NCBI GenBank assembly: GCA_035765895.1
Contig: DASTWL010000013.1
Location: 1-64,000 of the forward strand
Reading direction: 5' to 3'
Length of the DNA: 64,000 nucleotides
From: Verrucomicrobiia bacterium
Lineage (GTDB): Bacteria > Verrucomicrobiota > Verrucomicrobiia > Limisphaerales > DSYF01
This document shows, one piece after another, positions 1 through 7,484 of this stretch (the first letter of the stretch is position 1; every line of letters begins with the position of its first letter). Under the pieces are notes generated by a model. The model ran no database searches, was not told the DNA's origin, and saw only the letters and a program-made list of their open reading frames with translations. Position numbers and translations under genes: made by a program.

Positions 1-2
1 TG

Positions 3-542
3 GCGGCGCTGCCCCTCGCGCTGCCAGCCCAGGATGCGGCCACGGAAGAGCGGCTGAACCGGTTGCAGAACCAGATTGAAACCCTGCAACAAAGCAACGT
101 GGACCTGCAAAAGAAGCTTTCCGACGTGCAGCAGGAATTGCAGGAGCTGCGGCAGCAGGTGGCCAAGCCGCCGGGCAATTTTGCCGACGCGGCGGACGTT
201 AAAAACCTGGCTGACGCCATCAAGGAAGTGGACCGCAAACGCATGGCTGATCATGATCTGACGGTCGATGAACTCAAAAAGCTGCGCGCCATTTTGACGG
301 ATGCCAGCGCCCGGCGGACGAGCCGGCCGCCCGATGACACGCCGAAGACCGGCTCCACTTCGAGCGGTCCGGAACGGGGCTACGAATACGTGATTCAATC
401 CGGTGACACGCTGTCGAGCGTGGTATCCGCCTACCGTGACAAAGGCGTGAAGATTACGGTAGAGGACGTGCTCAAAGCCAACCCCGGCGTGAAGCCCACG
501 AGCCTGCGTGTGGGCCAGAAGATTTTCATCCCCGCGCAATGA
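3..542 (+). CDS. LysM-domain protein, 5' end missing
   Basis: The frame is open from the first bases of the window, so the true start lies upstream. About 179 residues are visible. The first ten (AALPLALPAQ) look like the tail of a signal peptide. A Gln/Leu/Glu-rich stretch of roughly 50 residues follows with coiled-coil spacing, then a charged helical region and a Pro/Ser/Thr linker. The last 55 residues form a LysM module, starting YVIQSGDTLSSV and ending VGQKIFIPAQ, so the protein probably binds peptidoglycan in the periplasm. The coiled coil before LysM suggests a scaffold or oligomer rather than an enzyme; no catalytic domain is visible. The exact function is unknown. Confidence 0.8.
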   Translation, partial: AALPLALPAQDAATEERLNRLQNQIETLQQSNVDLQKKLSDVQQELQELRQQVAKPPGNFADAADVKNLADAIKEVDRKRMADHDLTVDELKKLRAILTDASARRTSRPPDDTPKTGSTSSGPERGYEYVIQSGDTLSSVVSAYRDKGVKITVEDVLKANPGVKPTSLRVGQKIFIPAQ

Positions 543-565
543 TTTCATCGGATGGCGCGCCTGCC

Positions 566-1375
566 TCAGCGCAATCCGAACAGCAGGACGATCACGGCCA
601 GGGCGATCCGATACCAGCCGAACGCGGTGAAGGTGTGCGTCTGCACGTAGCGCAGGAGCCATTTCACCGTCACGAAAGAAACGACCGCGGAAACCAGGAA
701 ACCCAGGCCAATCATCGGCCAGTTTTCGGGCGGCGTATTGACGGCCGGGTGATGCAGGGACTTGAAAATTTCGTAGCCGCCCGCGGCCAGCATGGTGGGA
801 ATCCCGACCAGAAACGCAAACTCGGTGGCCAGAGGCCGGTTCAAGCCGAGCAGCAGCAGCAACACCATGCAGGCGCCGGAACGCGAGGTGCCGGGAAAGG
901 CTGCCGCCAGCAGTTGCGCGAAGCCGACGGTGATGGCCATCAGCCATGTGACGGAACCGCTTAGCGGGCGCCCGCGGAGCCGGGCCTCGGCCAGCACAAA
1001 CGCCACGCCGCCCACGATGAGCGCCGCGGCAATCGGCCAGACTGTTTCGGGGAGCTCCAGCCCGGCCTTCTTGAGCAGCAGCCCGCCAACGCCGGTGAGG
1101 AAAAACGCCGCGAGAATTTTCAGTCCGTAGTCCTGCGTGTCACGCCGCCGCCATTCAAACAGGAACTGGCGAAAGCGTGCCTTGAAGAGCGGAATCACCG
1201 CCAGCACGGCGCCGGATTGAATGACCACGTTGAACACTTCGGTCTGGCGCGGCAGCCAGTGCTCCGCCAGCAGCAGGTGAGCCGTGGACGAAACGGGCAG
1301 GAATTCCGTGATCCCCTCGATGATTCCCAGGATGGTGACAGCAAGCCAGTCAAGCATGCGCGGTAAAGACGCCAA
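566..1375 (-). CDS. uppP: Undecaprenyl-diphosphatase (UppP/BacA family)
   Basis: This membrane enzyme dephosphorylates undecaprenyl pyrophosphate to recycle the lipid carrier for peptidoglycan and other envelope polymers. The 269-aa product has the family length. It carries both signature motifs: EGITEFLPVSSTAH near residue 20 (acidic EXXXE and the Ser/His active site) and PGTSRSGA near the middle, with several hydrophobic helices between and after. The annotated ATG gives MASLPRMLDW; an internal ATG six codons later (1357) is an equally good start. It lies 45 bp downstream of a minus-strand set of signalling genes, so it may be the last gene of that operon, an unusual pairing. Family assignment is firm. 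Confidence 0.96.
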   Translation of the reverse strand: MASLPRMLDWLAVTILGIIEGITEFLPVSSTAHLLLAEHWLPRQTEVFNVVIQSGAVLAVIPLFKARFRQFLFEWRRRDTQDYGLKILAAFFLTGVGGLLLKKAGLELPETVWPIAAALIVGGVAFVLAEARLRGRPLSGSVTWLMAITVGFAQLLAAAFPGTSRSGACMVLLLLLGLNRPLATEFAFLVGIPTMLAAGGYEIFKSLHHPAVNTPPENWPMIGLGFLVSAVVSFVTVKWLLRYVQTHTFTAFGWYRIALAVIVLLFGLR

Positions 1376-1420
1376 AACGCCACCACAAACAAGCCGGAAA
1401 TGCGCGGCCCGCGCCTTTGG

Positions 1421-1828
1421 CTATTTCGCCTTCTTGCCGAACAATCCGGCCAGGGGCGATTTTGCATCGTCCGCCTGCTGCTGCACCTTGAGCTGGCCCA
1501 AAATGGCGTGCCAGCCGATGTAAATGCGGTGCCACTGGCTTTCCATGTTGCGCAAGGCGCCGTCCTGCGACTCGGCCAGAAACCGGAGCGACGGGGCGGC
1601 GGCAATCAGGGCATGCACTTCCTCCTTGGTCGGCGCAGTGATTTCCATGGCGGCGAGGATCAATTCAAGTTCCTGGACGATGACACTTTTCACCTCCAGA
1701 AAATGGTTTTCGTCCTCGATGGTGAATTTCTTGGCGCGGGCGAGGTTGAGAAATTGATTAAACTGCTTCCAGCACTCGATGTAATTCTCCATGTGCTGGA
1801 CAAGTTCTTCCAATGCTTTTGTGCTCAT
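1421..1828 (-). CDS. Conserved helical protein of unknown function
   Basis: I do not recognise this 135-aa protein. It is predicted almost entirely alpha-helical, acidic in the first two thirds, with Trp/Tyr-rich segments (ECWKQFNQFL near residue 20 and HRIYIGWHAI near residue 105) and a basic GLFGKKAK tail. There is no signal peptide or membrane segment, so it should be cytoplasmic. Its start codon overlaps the stop of the upstream gene (ATGA at 1828-1825), which indicates translational coupling with the small roadblock-like protein. That coupling, and the response regulator above it, suggest a partner in the same signalling module. Function is not inferable beyond that. Confidence 0.75.
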   Translation of the reverse strand: MSTKALEELVQHMENYIECWKQFNQFLNLARAKKFTIEDENHFLEVKSVIVQELELILAAMEITAPTKEEVHALIAAAPSLRFLAESQDGALRNMESQWHRIYIGWHAILGQLKVQQQADDAKSPLAGLFGKKAK

Positions 1829-2142
1829 AAAGTTCGGGTGACGGCGTTGGTTGTGGCAAGGTTGACGGGAACGAGGAAAATCATGGCGCCGCCGCGCATT
1901 TCACGGGCGATGATTTTCAGGCTGGGAAAGTGGATGACCAGCTCCTTGAGCGGCAGTTCGGCCGCCGCTTCGGCAAACGTGGCCAGGACCTGCTTGGCAA
2001 TCTCTGCCACGAGTTCCGCGGGGAACGAGGAGGGCAGGGTGGAGACCACCGTGCGGCCCGAGCGGTCCACGGTAAAGCTTCCCGACGGCAGCCGGACCAT
2101 GGTCGGGGCGGTTGGTTTGCTGAATAGATTCAGGAAGCCCAT
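1825..2142 (-). CDS. Small roadblock-like protein (tentative)
   Basis: This 105-aa soluble protein begins MGFLNLFSKP. Its N-terminal half reads like a short beta strand pair (VRLPSGSFTVDRSGRTVVST). Its C-terminal half (LPLKELVIHFPSLKIIAREM, then GGAMIFLVP) resembles a helix-strand-strand arrangement seen in roadblock/LC7 proteins, though no invariant motif proves it. It overlaps the response regulator by 13 bp and the next gene by ATGA, so the three are almost certainly co-translated. Roadblock proteins usually regulate MglA-type GTPases, and one lies 3.4 kb away in the divergent operon. The family call is inference; the gene itself is well supported by context. Confidence 0.6.
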   Translation of the reverse strand: MGFLNLFSKPTAPTMVRLPSGSFTVDRSGRTVVSTLPSSFPAELVAEIAKQVLATFAEAAAELPLKELVIHFPSLKIIAREMRGGAMIFLVPVNLATTNAVTRTL

Positions 2143-3191
2143 AGCGCCGCAGCTTTCTTGGTCATTTCACGGACATCATTCGCGTCCAGCGAATGGCGCC
2201 AGCCGATGCAGAACCGCAGGTCGCCCCGTTGCGCGAGGCCCACGTGGCGTGACGAGCTCAAGCCCACGACCGATTCCGGCTGGCCGATTTGCAGCCGGTC
2301 GCCCAGGGCGGTGAGCCGGTCCAGCGTGTTCTTGGTCCACTTGGCCATGCCTTCCGGGTTTTCGAAGCCGCGGGCTTCCCGCGGTTTGCTCGAGCCTTCG
2401 GGCAGGGTGATGAAAAATTCGAGGTCGGCAAACTGAGCCAGGGGATCCAGCGCCCGTTTTTCCGCGCCACCTTCGCTGGCGGGCTGTTCGCCGCCGCGGG
2501 CTTCATCAATGGCCTGGGCGGATTCCAGCAGCAGCGCGTTGTAGGAAACCGTGATGGCCTGCGGATGGCCGGGCTCGGCGGGCAGCACTTCGAACGTGCC
2601 GGTCTTCCATGACAGGATGTGTTGAAAGGCTTCGTTGGCGCGCAGGTTTCCGGCTTCCGCGTCGTAGAGTTCGCCCTGGTTGATCCAAATCTTCCCGATC
2701 AACGGTCCGTTGGTGATGCGCAGGACGGAGGAGCTTTGCGAGAGGCATTCGAGTTGGATGATGTCCACCAGGCTTTTGCTGTGCACGCCCCGGAAGCCGG
2801 CCTGCTCCTCGCGCTCCAGCAGGGATTGGATGCAGTCCCGGAACATGCCCACCTCGCGTTCCGTGTTGGGCTTCTGCCAGAAGATGTCCACGCCCAGGGA
2901 ATAAACGCGGGCACGGAATTGTTCGTCCACAACGGAGGTCAAAACCACGGTGCGCAGATCAGGCAGTTTGCGGCGGATGATGGACAGCAACTGCAGGCCG
3001 TCCATGCGCGGCATTTTGAGGTCGGTGATGAGCAGATCGAACGGCTCGGCCTCCAGCGCCGCAATGGCGCGGGCGCCGGAAACGGCGGTCTGCACTTCGG
3101 GATGGCTCGGCAAATTCGCGAGCAGCTCCCGATAAATCTCCAAAAATTCGGGATCGTCATCCACCAACAAGATTTTGCGCTTGGTCTCCAT
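2130..3191 (-). CDS. Response regulator, REC plus DUF4388
   Basis: This is a phospho-acceptor protein of about 353 aa. Residues 1-125 are a receiver domain: KILLVDDDPEF supplies the acidic pocket, ITDLKMPRMDG the phosphorylated Asp, VVLTS the switch Thr and WQKP the conserved Lys. A DUF4388 region follows (about 140-225, FRGVHSKSLVDIIQ to SWKTGTFEV), common in PVC and deltaproteobacterial signalling proteins. The last 110 residues (from LEFFITLPEG to KKAAALWAS) resemble a distant roadblock fold but are unassigned. The frame continues upstream to 3332, but the METKRKILLVDDD start at 3191 fits the usual distance to the first receiver strand. No kinase is adjacent. Confidence 0.88.
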   Translation of the reverse strand: METKRKILLVDDDPEFLEIYRELLANLPSHPEVQTAVSGARAIAALEAEPFDLLITDLKMPRMDGLQLLSIIRRKLPDLRTVVLTSVVDEQFRARVYSLGVDIFWQKPNTEREVGMFRDCIQSLLEREEQAGFRGVHSKSLVDIIQLECLSQSSSVLRITNGPLIGKIWINQGELYDAEAGNLRANEAFQHILSWKTGTFEVLPAEPGHPQAITVSYNALLLESAQAIDEARGGEQPASEGGAEKRALDPLAQFADLEFFITLPEGSSKPREARGFENPEGMAKWTKNTLDRLTALGDRLQIGQPESVVGLSSSRHVGLAQRGDLRFCIGWRHSLDANDVREMTKKAAALWAS

Positions 3192-3636
3192 CGACACTGT
3201 TTTCGATGTCGCGACTCCTGGCCGTTGTTCCTCGCAGGAGGGTCTCGACGAAGCTTCCCTAGCAAAGCCCGTTCCCAAGCATCTTCCAATCACAGAAATC
3301 GGCGAATCCTCGCGGAGTTCAGGCGAAGACAATCAGTGACGGCCTCCGGAGAAGGTTGTGCGGTGCCGCCGGCCGGACCCAATGTGGACAGCCGCAGTCC
3401 ACTGATGAGACAGAAGCAGCGTCTGAACAGGCGGCAAAAGCCCCATTGGTCACGGGGATTAGCCCAACTGGCGGGCTGGCGGGGCGTGCAGGTTTTCCCG
3501 GTTGCCGCTGGCATGGTTCGTGCAGACTCCAAATCCGCAGTCAGGCACGAATGGCACCGAAGCAGCGTTCGAGCGGGCATTTTGCGAGTCGGCCACGTGT
3601 TGGTATCAGCGAATACAACAACAAATTTAAGCGGAC
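3192..3636. other. Divergent intergenic region of 445 bp
   Basis: This stretch separates the minus-strand regulator operon from the plus-strand roadblock/GTPase operon and must hold both promoters. Short open frames exist on both strands but none has a credible start, domain or codon pattern. A three-way-junction-like fold can be drawn at 3364-3436 (see rejected items). The last 40 bp before 3637 are AT-richer than the rest (AACAACAAATTTAAGCGG) and probably contain the untranslated leader of the plus-strand operon. I see no clear -35/-10 pair. Confidence 0.6.
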
Positions 3637-5553
3637 ATGAAACTCTTCAACCTGATGAAAGGCATTTTCGGGAAGCCGGCCAGTGAACTGGAGGCGGCCG
3701 TTCCTGTTGATGCCGATTTCGGTGCCGCCGACGCGCCCGACGCCGTGTCACCTGCCACGGCGGAGGCCCCCGAAGCCTTAGCGCCGACGGCGATCATGGC
3801 GGAAAATCCTTTTACGGCGCCCGAACCGCGGAAAGCTTTTTTGCCCAAAGCCGCTCCCGTAGCTCCCGCTCCGGCGACCGTTCCGGCGGCCACGGTGAGC
3901 GTCAAGGGAGCAGAAATTGTGATTCCGCTGGCCTCGCTGATTGCGTCCTTCCCGGTGGAATTGCAGCAACGCGTGAAGGCGGACCGCATCGGCGAAAGCA
4001 CGGTGAGTCTGCCGTTGGACAAAATCCTGCCCCAATTGGCGCAGGGATTGGTGCGCGTCTCCTTTGGCGAAATTCGTCAGGCGGCATCGGAAGCCTTTTT
4101 GGATGCCGCCGATCGTGATTTTTTAATGGTGACCCTGCCGTTGAATGAGTTGGTGAGCCGGATCGCGCCGACGTTGCTGAATTCCCGCTCGCGCCGGCAG
4201 ATTGAAATTCCGGAAGAGATTGTCAGCCCGTTCGGTCCGGGTGGACATGGCCTGACCTTGAGCACGGAAAAGCCGAAACCTTCACTGGCGTTGCCGCCGC
4301 GGGGTGCGCGGCCCGCCGCCCCCGTTCCTCCGGCGGTGGATCCGCGCACCCGCGGCAACGTGACCTCGGTCAGCAAGCCGATCACGCCCGGCACGCCGCT
4401 GCCCACGAATTTGCCGAAGCCCGCACCGGCCGCTCCGGTGCGTCCCGTGACGCCTTCAATTTCCGCCTCGACGGGGGCGGTGCTGCCGGCGGTCAGTCAG
4501 CCTCCGGCCAACAAGCTGCCAGGCACCGGATTGCCCAAGCTGCCCACGCCGCCCGCGGCCAAACCGGTCAACGGCTCCAACGGAAGCAATGGTCATCATG
4601 GCGCCAATGGTCATGGTAACGGAAATGGCAACGGCGATGGGAATGGATTCCGGCTGCCTGCGGCCGCCCCGGCACCGACACTCGCCGATGCGAGTCCGTA
4701 TTGCCTTTCGTTTGCCGCGTTGGGCGAGGCTTTGCCGGAAGCGCTCCGGTTGGAAATGGCGCAGTTGAATCTCGATGAGGCGTTGCTGGCACTGCCTGCC
4801 GATCAGGTTGAGGCCGGCTTGAAGAGCGGCAAGATTGCGTTCACCTGGAAACAGCTTCGCTCCTGGATCAAGCCCGCGCCGCTGCCGAGTGTTTCGGCCC
4901 ACGACGGCATGGTGGTCAGTCTGCCGCTGGCGGTGATCGCACCCCTGTTCATGGCCCGCCAGAAGGAATTGGCCAACGGCAAGAAGCGGATCACGGTGGA
5001 CGAGAAGATTCCGAATTTGTTCTTCGGTTTTCCGCAGGCCGAAGCGGCTCCGGGACCGCTGGTTCCCAAGGAGATGCCGGCCATGCCTGCGCTGCCGGCC
5101 GACACCAACTACTTTGTCTGGGATGACGAGAAGGAAGCGGCGAAGATGCAGGATACGTCGCTGTTCCGCGGTCCGTCGCCGAGCACAACCTTCATGTCGC
5201 GCAAGGCCACGCCGGCCGAGGTGGTGAAAAAGGCGTCCACCTTGGAAGGGGTTTACGGAGCGTTGGTGGTGTTGCCGGACGGCCTGCTGGTCGCGTCAAA
5301 ACTCGATTCGAGTTTGAATGGTGACACGATCGCGGCCCTGATTCCGCAGATGTATTCCAAGCTCAGCGGCTGCACCAAGGAGCTGCGCATGGGCGAACTC
5401 AACAACCTCAAGTTTACCGTCGGCAATGTGCCGTGGAAGATTTTCCGCGTGAACGGCATTTTCTTCGCCGCCTTTGGACGGGCGGGTGAGCGGCTCCCCT
5501 CGGGGGTGCTGGCTCAACTCGCGTCAGAACTCGATTACAAGAAAGCGCAATAA
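3637..5553 (+). CDS. Multi-module protein with C-terminal roadblock domain
   Basis: This large (638-aa) soluble protein appears built for protein-protein contacts. After a short KLFNLMKGIFGKP start come several copies of a module built on 'V-x-LPL-x-x-h-x-x-x-hP'. Examples are IVIPLASLIASFP near 90, VSLPLDKILPQLA near 120, VTLPLNELVSRIAP near 165 and VVSLPLAVIAPLF near 425. They are separated by long Pro/Ala-rich linkers and one Asn/Gly/His-rich stretch near 310-335. Residues about 525-635 form a roadblock/LC7 domain (VYGALVVLPDGLLVAS, then VPWKIFRVNGIFFAAFG). The stop is one base before the MglA-like GTPase start, so the two are co-expressed. The likely role is scaffold or GTPase-activating partner (inference). 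Confidence 0.85.
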   Translation: MKLFNLMKGIFGKPASELEAAVPVDADFGAADAPDAVSPATAEAPEALAPTAIMAENPFTAPEPRKAFLPKAAPVAPAPATVPAATVSVKGAEIVIPLASLIASFPVELQQRVKADRIGESTVSLPLDKILPQLAQGLVRVSFGEIRQAASEAFLDAADRDFLMVTLPLNELVSRIAPTLLNSRSRRQIEIPEEIVSPFGPGGHGLTLSTEKPKPSLALPPRGARPAAPVPPAVDPRTRGNVTSVSKPITPGTPLPTNLPKPAPAAPVRPVTPSISASTGAVLPAVSQPPANKLPGTGLPKLPTPPAAKPVNGSNGSNGHHGANGHGNGNGNGDGNGFRLPAAAPAPTLADASPYCLSFAALGEALPEALRLEMAQLNLDEALLALPADQVEAGLKSGKIAFTWKQLRSWIKPAPLPSVSAHDGMVVSLPLAVIAPLFMARQKELANGKKRITVDEKIPNLFFGFPQAEAAPGPLVPKEMPAMPALPADTNYFVWDDEKEAAKMQDTSLFRGPSPSTTFMSRKATPAEVVKKASTLEGVYGALVVLPDGLLVASKLDSSLNGDTIAALIPQMYSKLSGCTKELRMGELNNLKFTVGNVPWKIFRVNGIFFAAFGRAGERLPSGVLAQLASELDYKKAQ

Positions 5554-5554
5554 T

Positions 5555-6169
5555 ATGGCTATCATCAACCAGGCTACCCGCGAATTACAGGTCAAGATCG
5601 TCTATTACGGTCCGGCGATGGGCGGCAAGACCACCAACCTCGTGCAGGTGCACGACCACGTGCAGACTGCGCAGGGCAACAAAGGCAAGCTCGTGTCGCT
5701 CGCGACAAGTTCCGACCGCACGCTGTTCTTCGACTTCCTGCCCATCGAGGCCATGTCGATCAAGGGCTTCAAGACGAAGTTCCAGCTCTACACCGTGCCC
5801 GGCCAGGTGATTTACAACACCACGCGCCAGCTTGTGCTGCGCGGCGTGGACGGCATCGTGTTCGTGGCGGATTCGCAATACGAGAAAATGGCCGAAAACG
5901 TGGAAAGCTTCCAGAACCTGCAGGACAACCTGAAGAGCTTGAAGCTGGACCTGGATGACATTCCCTACGTGCTGCAATACAACAAGCGCGACCTGCCCAA
6001 CGTGGCGCCGGTGGAATACATGGATTTTCTCCTCAATAACCGCGAAGTGCAGGTGCCGTCGTTTACCGGCTGCGCCAACAAGTGCGAGGGCGTGTTCGAA
6101 TCCTTGAACATGATCACCCGCATGCTCCTCCACAAGTTCGTCAATCAGAGTCAGCCGCAATACGCCTGA
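5555..6169 (+). CDS. mglA: MglA-type small Ras-like GTPase
   Basis: This 204-aa cytoplasmic GTPase matches the MglA subfamily, which sets cell polarity and gliding or twitching reversals in Myxococcus. The P-loop is GPAMGGKTTN (about residues 19-28). The MglA-specific switch I reads SSDRTLFFDFLP, switch II is TVPGQVIYN (Asp of DxxG replaced, as is usual in MglA) and the guanine-specificity motif is NKRD. The start at 5555 follows the upstream stop by one base; the frame is open further upstream but inside the previous gene. The two flanking roadblock proteins are the expected MglB-type regulators. Whether this organism glides or uses the GTPase for another purpose cannot be read from the sequence. 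Confidence 0.93.
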   Translation: MAIINQATRELQVKIVYYGPAMGGKTTNLVQVHDHVQTAQGNKGKLVSLATSSDRTLFFDFLPIEAMSIKGFKTKFQLYTVPGQVIYNTTRQLVLRGVDGIVFVADSQYEKMAENVESFQNLQDNLKSLKLDLDDIPYVLQYNKRDLPNVAPVEYMDFLLNNREVQVPSFTGCANKCEGVFESLNMITRMLLHKFVNQSQPQYA

Positions 6170-6171
6170 TT

Positions 6172-6654
6172 ATGGGCACGCTGCCACAACTCATCGAGGA
6201 GGATATTCTCCAAATCGATGCCGCGCTGCGCGAGTTGCTTGCCAAAAGCGAAGCCTCGACAGCGCTGGTCGCCGACAAGGGCGGGTTCCTCATCACCAGC
6301 CAGGGCAATGACCGTGACTTTGACCTGACCACGATTGCCGCGCTGGCCTCCGGCGCGTTCATGGCGAGCCAGAGCATTGCCAGCCTGGCGCAGGAAACCG
6401 GTTTCAACAGCACCTATCAGCAGGGCGAAAATTACAGCATTTTCATCCAGTGCGTGGATGACAACTGCCTGCTCCTGGTGCTGTTTCCCGCCGCTGTGGG
6501 CGTCGGGGCCGTGAAATACTTCGCGACCACCGCCTCCCAGAGGATCGCGCGCCAGATGCGTTCCGCTCAGGAGCGCGATCCTTCGGGCGGGCTGGATCTC
6601 TCCGTCCTCAATCTGGCAGATCCCAGCGGGCTCTTCAAAAAACGCGAGGCCTGA
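6172..6654 (+). CDS. Roadblock/LC7 domain protein (MglB-like)
   Basis: This 160-aa protein starts at the ATG two bases after the GTPase stop. Residues about 10-120 show the roadblock pattern: an N-terminal helix (LPQLIEEDILQIDAALREL), then STALVADKGGFLITSQG, a central helix (TIAALASGAFMASQSIASL) and paired strands (YSIFIQCVDDNCLLLVLF). A helical tail follows. In characterised systems such proteins form dimers that activate or position MglA-family GTPases. Here it completes a scaffold-GTPase-roadblock trio. It lacks the length and N-terminus of classical MglB, so it may be a functional analogue rather than an orthologue. Confidence 0.9.
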   Translation: MGTLPQLIEEDILQIDAALRELLAKSEASTALVADKGGFLITSQGNDRDFDLTTIAALASGAFMASQSIASLAQETGFNSTYQQGENYSIFIQCVDDNCLLLVLFPAAVGVGAVKYFATTASQRIARQMRSAQERDPSGGLDLSVLNLADPSGLFKKREA

Positions 6655-6669
6655 CCGTCAGTCGCCGGT

Positions 6670-7029
6670 TCAGACGTCAATGATTGGACCAGCCGGTCCG
6701 GCTGGCTTCGACGGGGCGGCCGGTGGCTCCGGAACCGTGGCCGATGCCCGGTGGCGTCGCAGCAGAATCACCGCTCCCACACAGCCTGTCCACGTCGGCA
6801 CCATGTCCACGACGGGAAACATTTCCACGATGAAGGTCGGCAGCAGGAGGGGATGAAACCCCAGGAGGACGCTGATGAGCAGCATCGCAATGACATCGCC
6901 CGCTTCATCAACAAACGCCCATCCCAAAGGCCCCAGGCCGATCTGAACTGCATCCGTCAACGCCGCGATGGCGAGGGCCACCACAATGCGGCCCCGGCTG
7001 AGCGGTTTGGGGCGAAAAGGGTTCGGCAT
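6670..7029 (-). CDS. Small membrane protein of unknown function
   Basis: This 119-aa protein has a basic N-terminus (NPFRPKPLSRGR), then three probable membrane segments (IVVALAIAALTDAV, AMLLISVLLGFHPLLLP with FIVEMFPVVDMVP, and CVGAVILLRR) and a Pro/Ala-rich C-terminal tail. The start at 7029 (MPNPFRP) is preferred over the ATG at 7077 because the positively charged run then sits directly before the first helix. It converges on the roadblock operon with only 15 bp between stops. I do not recognise a family; short proteins of this shape are frequent in Verrucomicrobia. Confidence 0.65.
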   Translation of the reverse strand: MPNPFRPKPLSRGRIVVALAIAALTDAVQIGLGPLGWAFVDEAGDVIAMLLISVLLGFHPLLLPTFIVEMFPVVDMVPTWTGCVGAVILLRRHRASATVPEPPAAPSKPAGPAGPIIDV

Positions 7030-7182
7030 GACGTTGATACAATCCCGCAAAACCAGATTCTTGCAATGCGGAAACAAGGCTCCCGCCAGCTCATGCCGGA
7101 CGAATCCTCAAGCAAGGAACCACAAGACATCCAGCGGGTGTCGCCGGGTTGAAACCAGCTCAGAGACGGGAGCGGAGGAAGG

Positions 7183-7220
7183 GAAGAGCGCGCACGCCGG
7201 CGCGCTCTTCAGGCTTTTTT
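7183..7220 (+). terminator. Hairpin with T-run, probable terminator
   Basis: A perfect 11-bp inverted repeat (GAAGAGCGCGC at 7183-7193 and its complement at 7200-7210) encloses a 6-nt loop. It is followed four bases later by six T residues (7215-7220), the layout of an intrinsic terminator for plus-strand transcription. The T-run itself is flanked by AGGCT/AGCCT. On the minus strand the same stem lies at the end of the 44-aa gene and could stabilise that transcript's 3' end. Confidence 0.5.
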
Positions 7221-7343
7221 AGCCTTCTGCACGTCGTCGGGGCCGGGCTTCTTGCGGTCCACCAGCCACCAGACGATTGCCGCGGGCGTCATGCACAGGG
7301 CCAGGCCGATCGGCACGCAAAGGATGCTCCAAAACTTGTCCAT
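7209..7343 (-). CDS. Tiny membrane protein, 44 aa
   Basis: The predicted product is MDKFWSILCVPIGLALCMTP, then AAIVWWLVDRKKPGPDDVQKAKKA. This is one or two closely spaced hydrophobic segments and a lysine-rich cytoplasmic tail. Such a hydrophobic-then-basic pattern is typical of short single-span membrane proteins. The longer frame up to 7400 lacks a credible N-terminus. The stop lies at the edge of a strong hairpin. Function is unknown; the gene call rests on composition alone. Confidence 0.45.
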   Translation of the reverse strand: MDKFWSILCVPIGLALCMTPAAIVWWLVDRKKPGPDDVQKAKKA

Positions 7344-7484
7344 AACAGGCGGGCAGTTTGCGAGAGCAGGCCGTGATGTAAAGCGGATTTCGTGTGCCAA
7401 AGGGTTTCGTTGAAAAAGGTGGGCGCGGGATTAGGATGGTGTGGCACCGCTGCGGAACGGCGGATCGGTGGGGGCAAACGGCGC

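Noticed and set aside
3364-3436. Hammerhead-like fold: CTGATGAG flanked by UGGAC/GUCCA and AGAC/GUCU stems and closed by UGCCGCC/GGCGGCA
   Set aside because: The core reads GAAC instead of GAAA, the base before stem I is G (not allowed at the cleavage site), and the closing stem is displaced by over ten bases. CTGATGA alone is expected several times by chance in 64 kb.
7436-7460. Second sigma-54-like site before the DUF748 gene (TGGCAC)
   Set aside because: The -12 element is CGGAA rather than TTGCA, so only half of the promoter is present.
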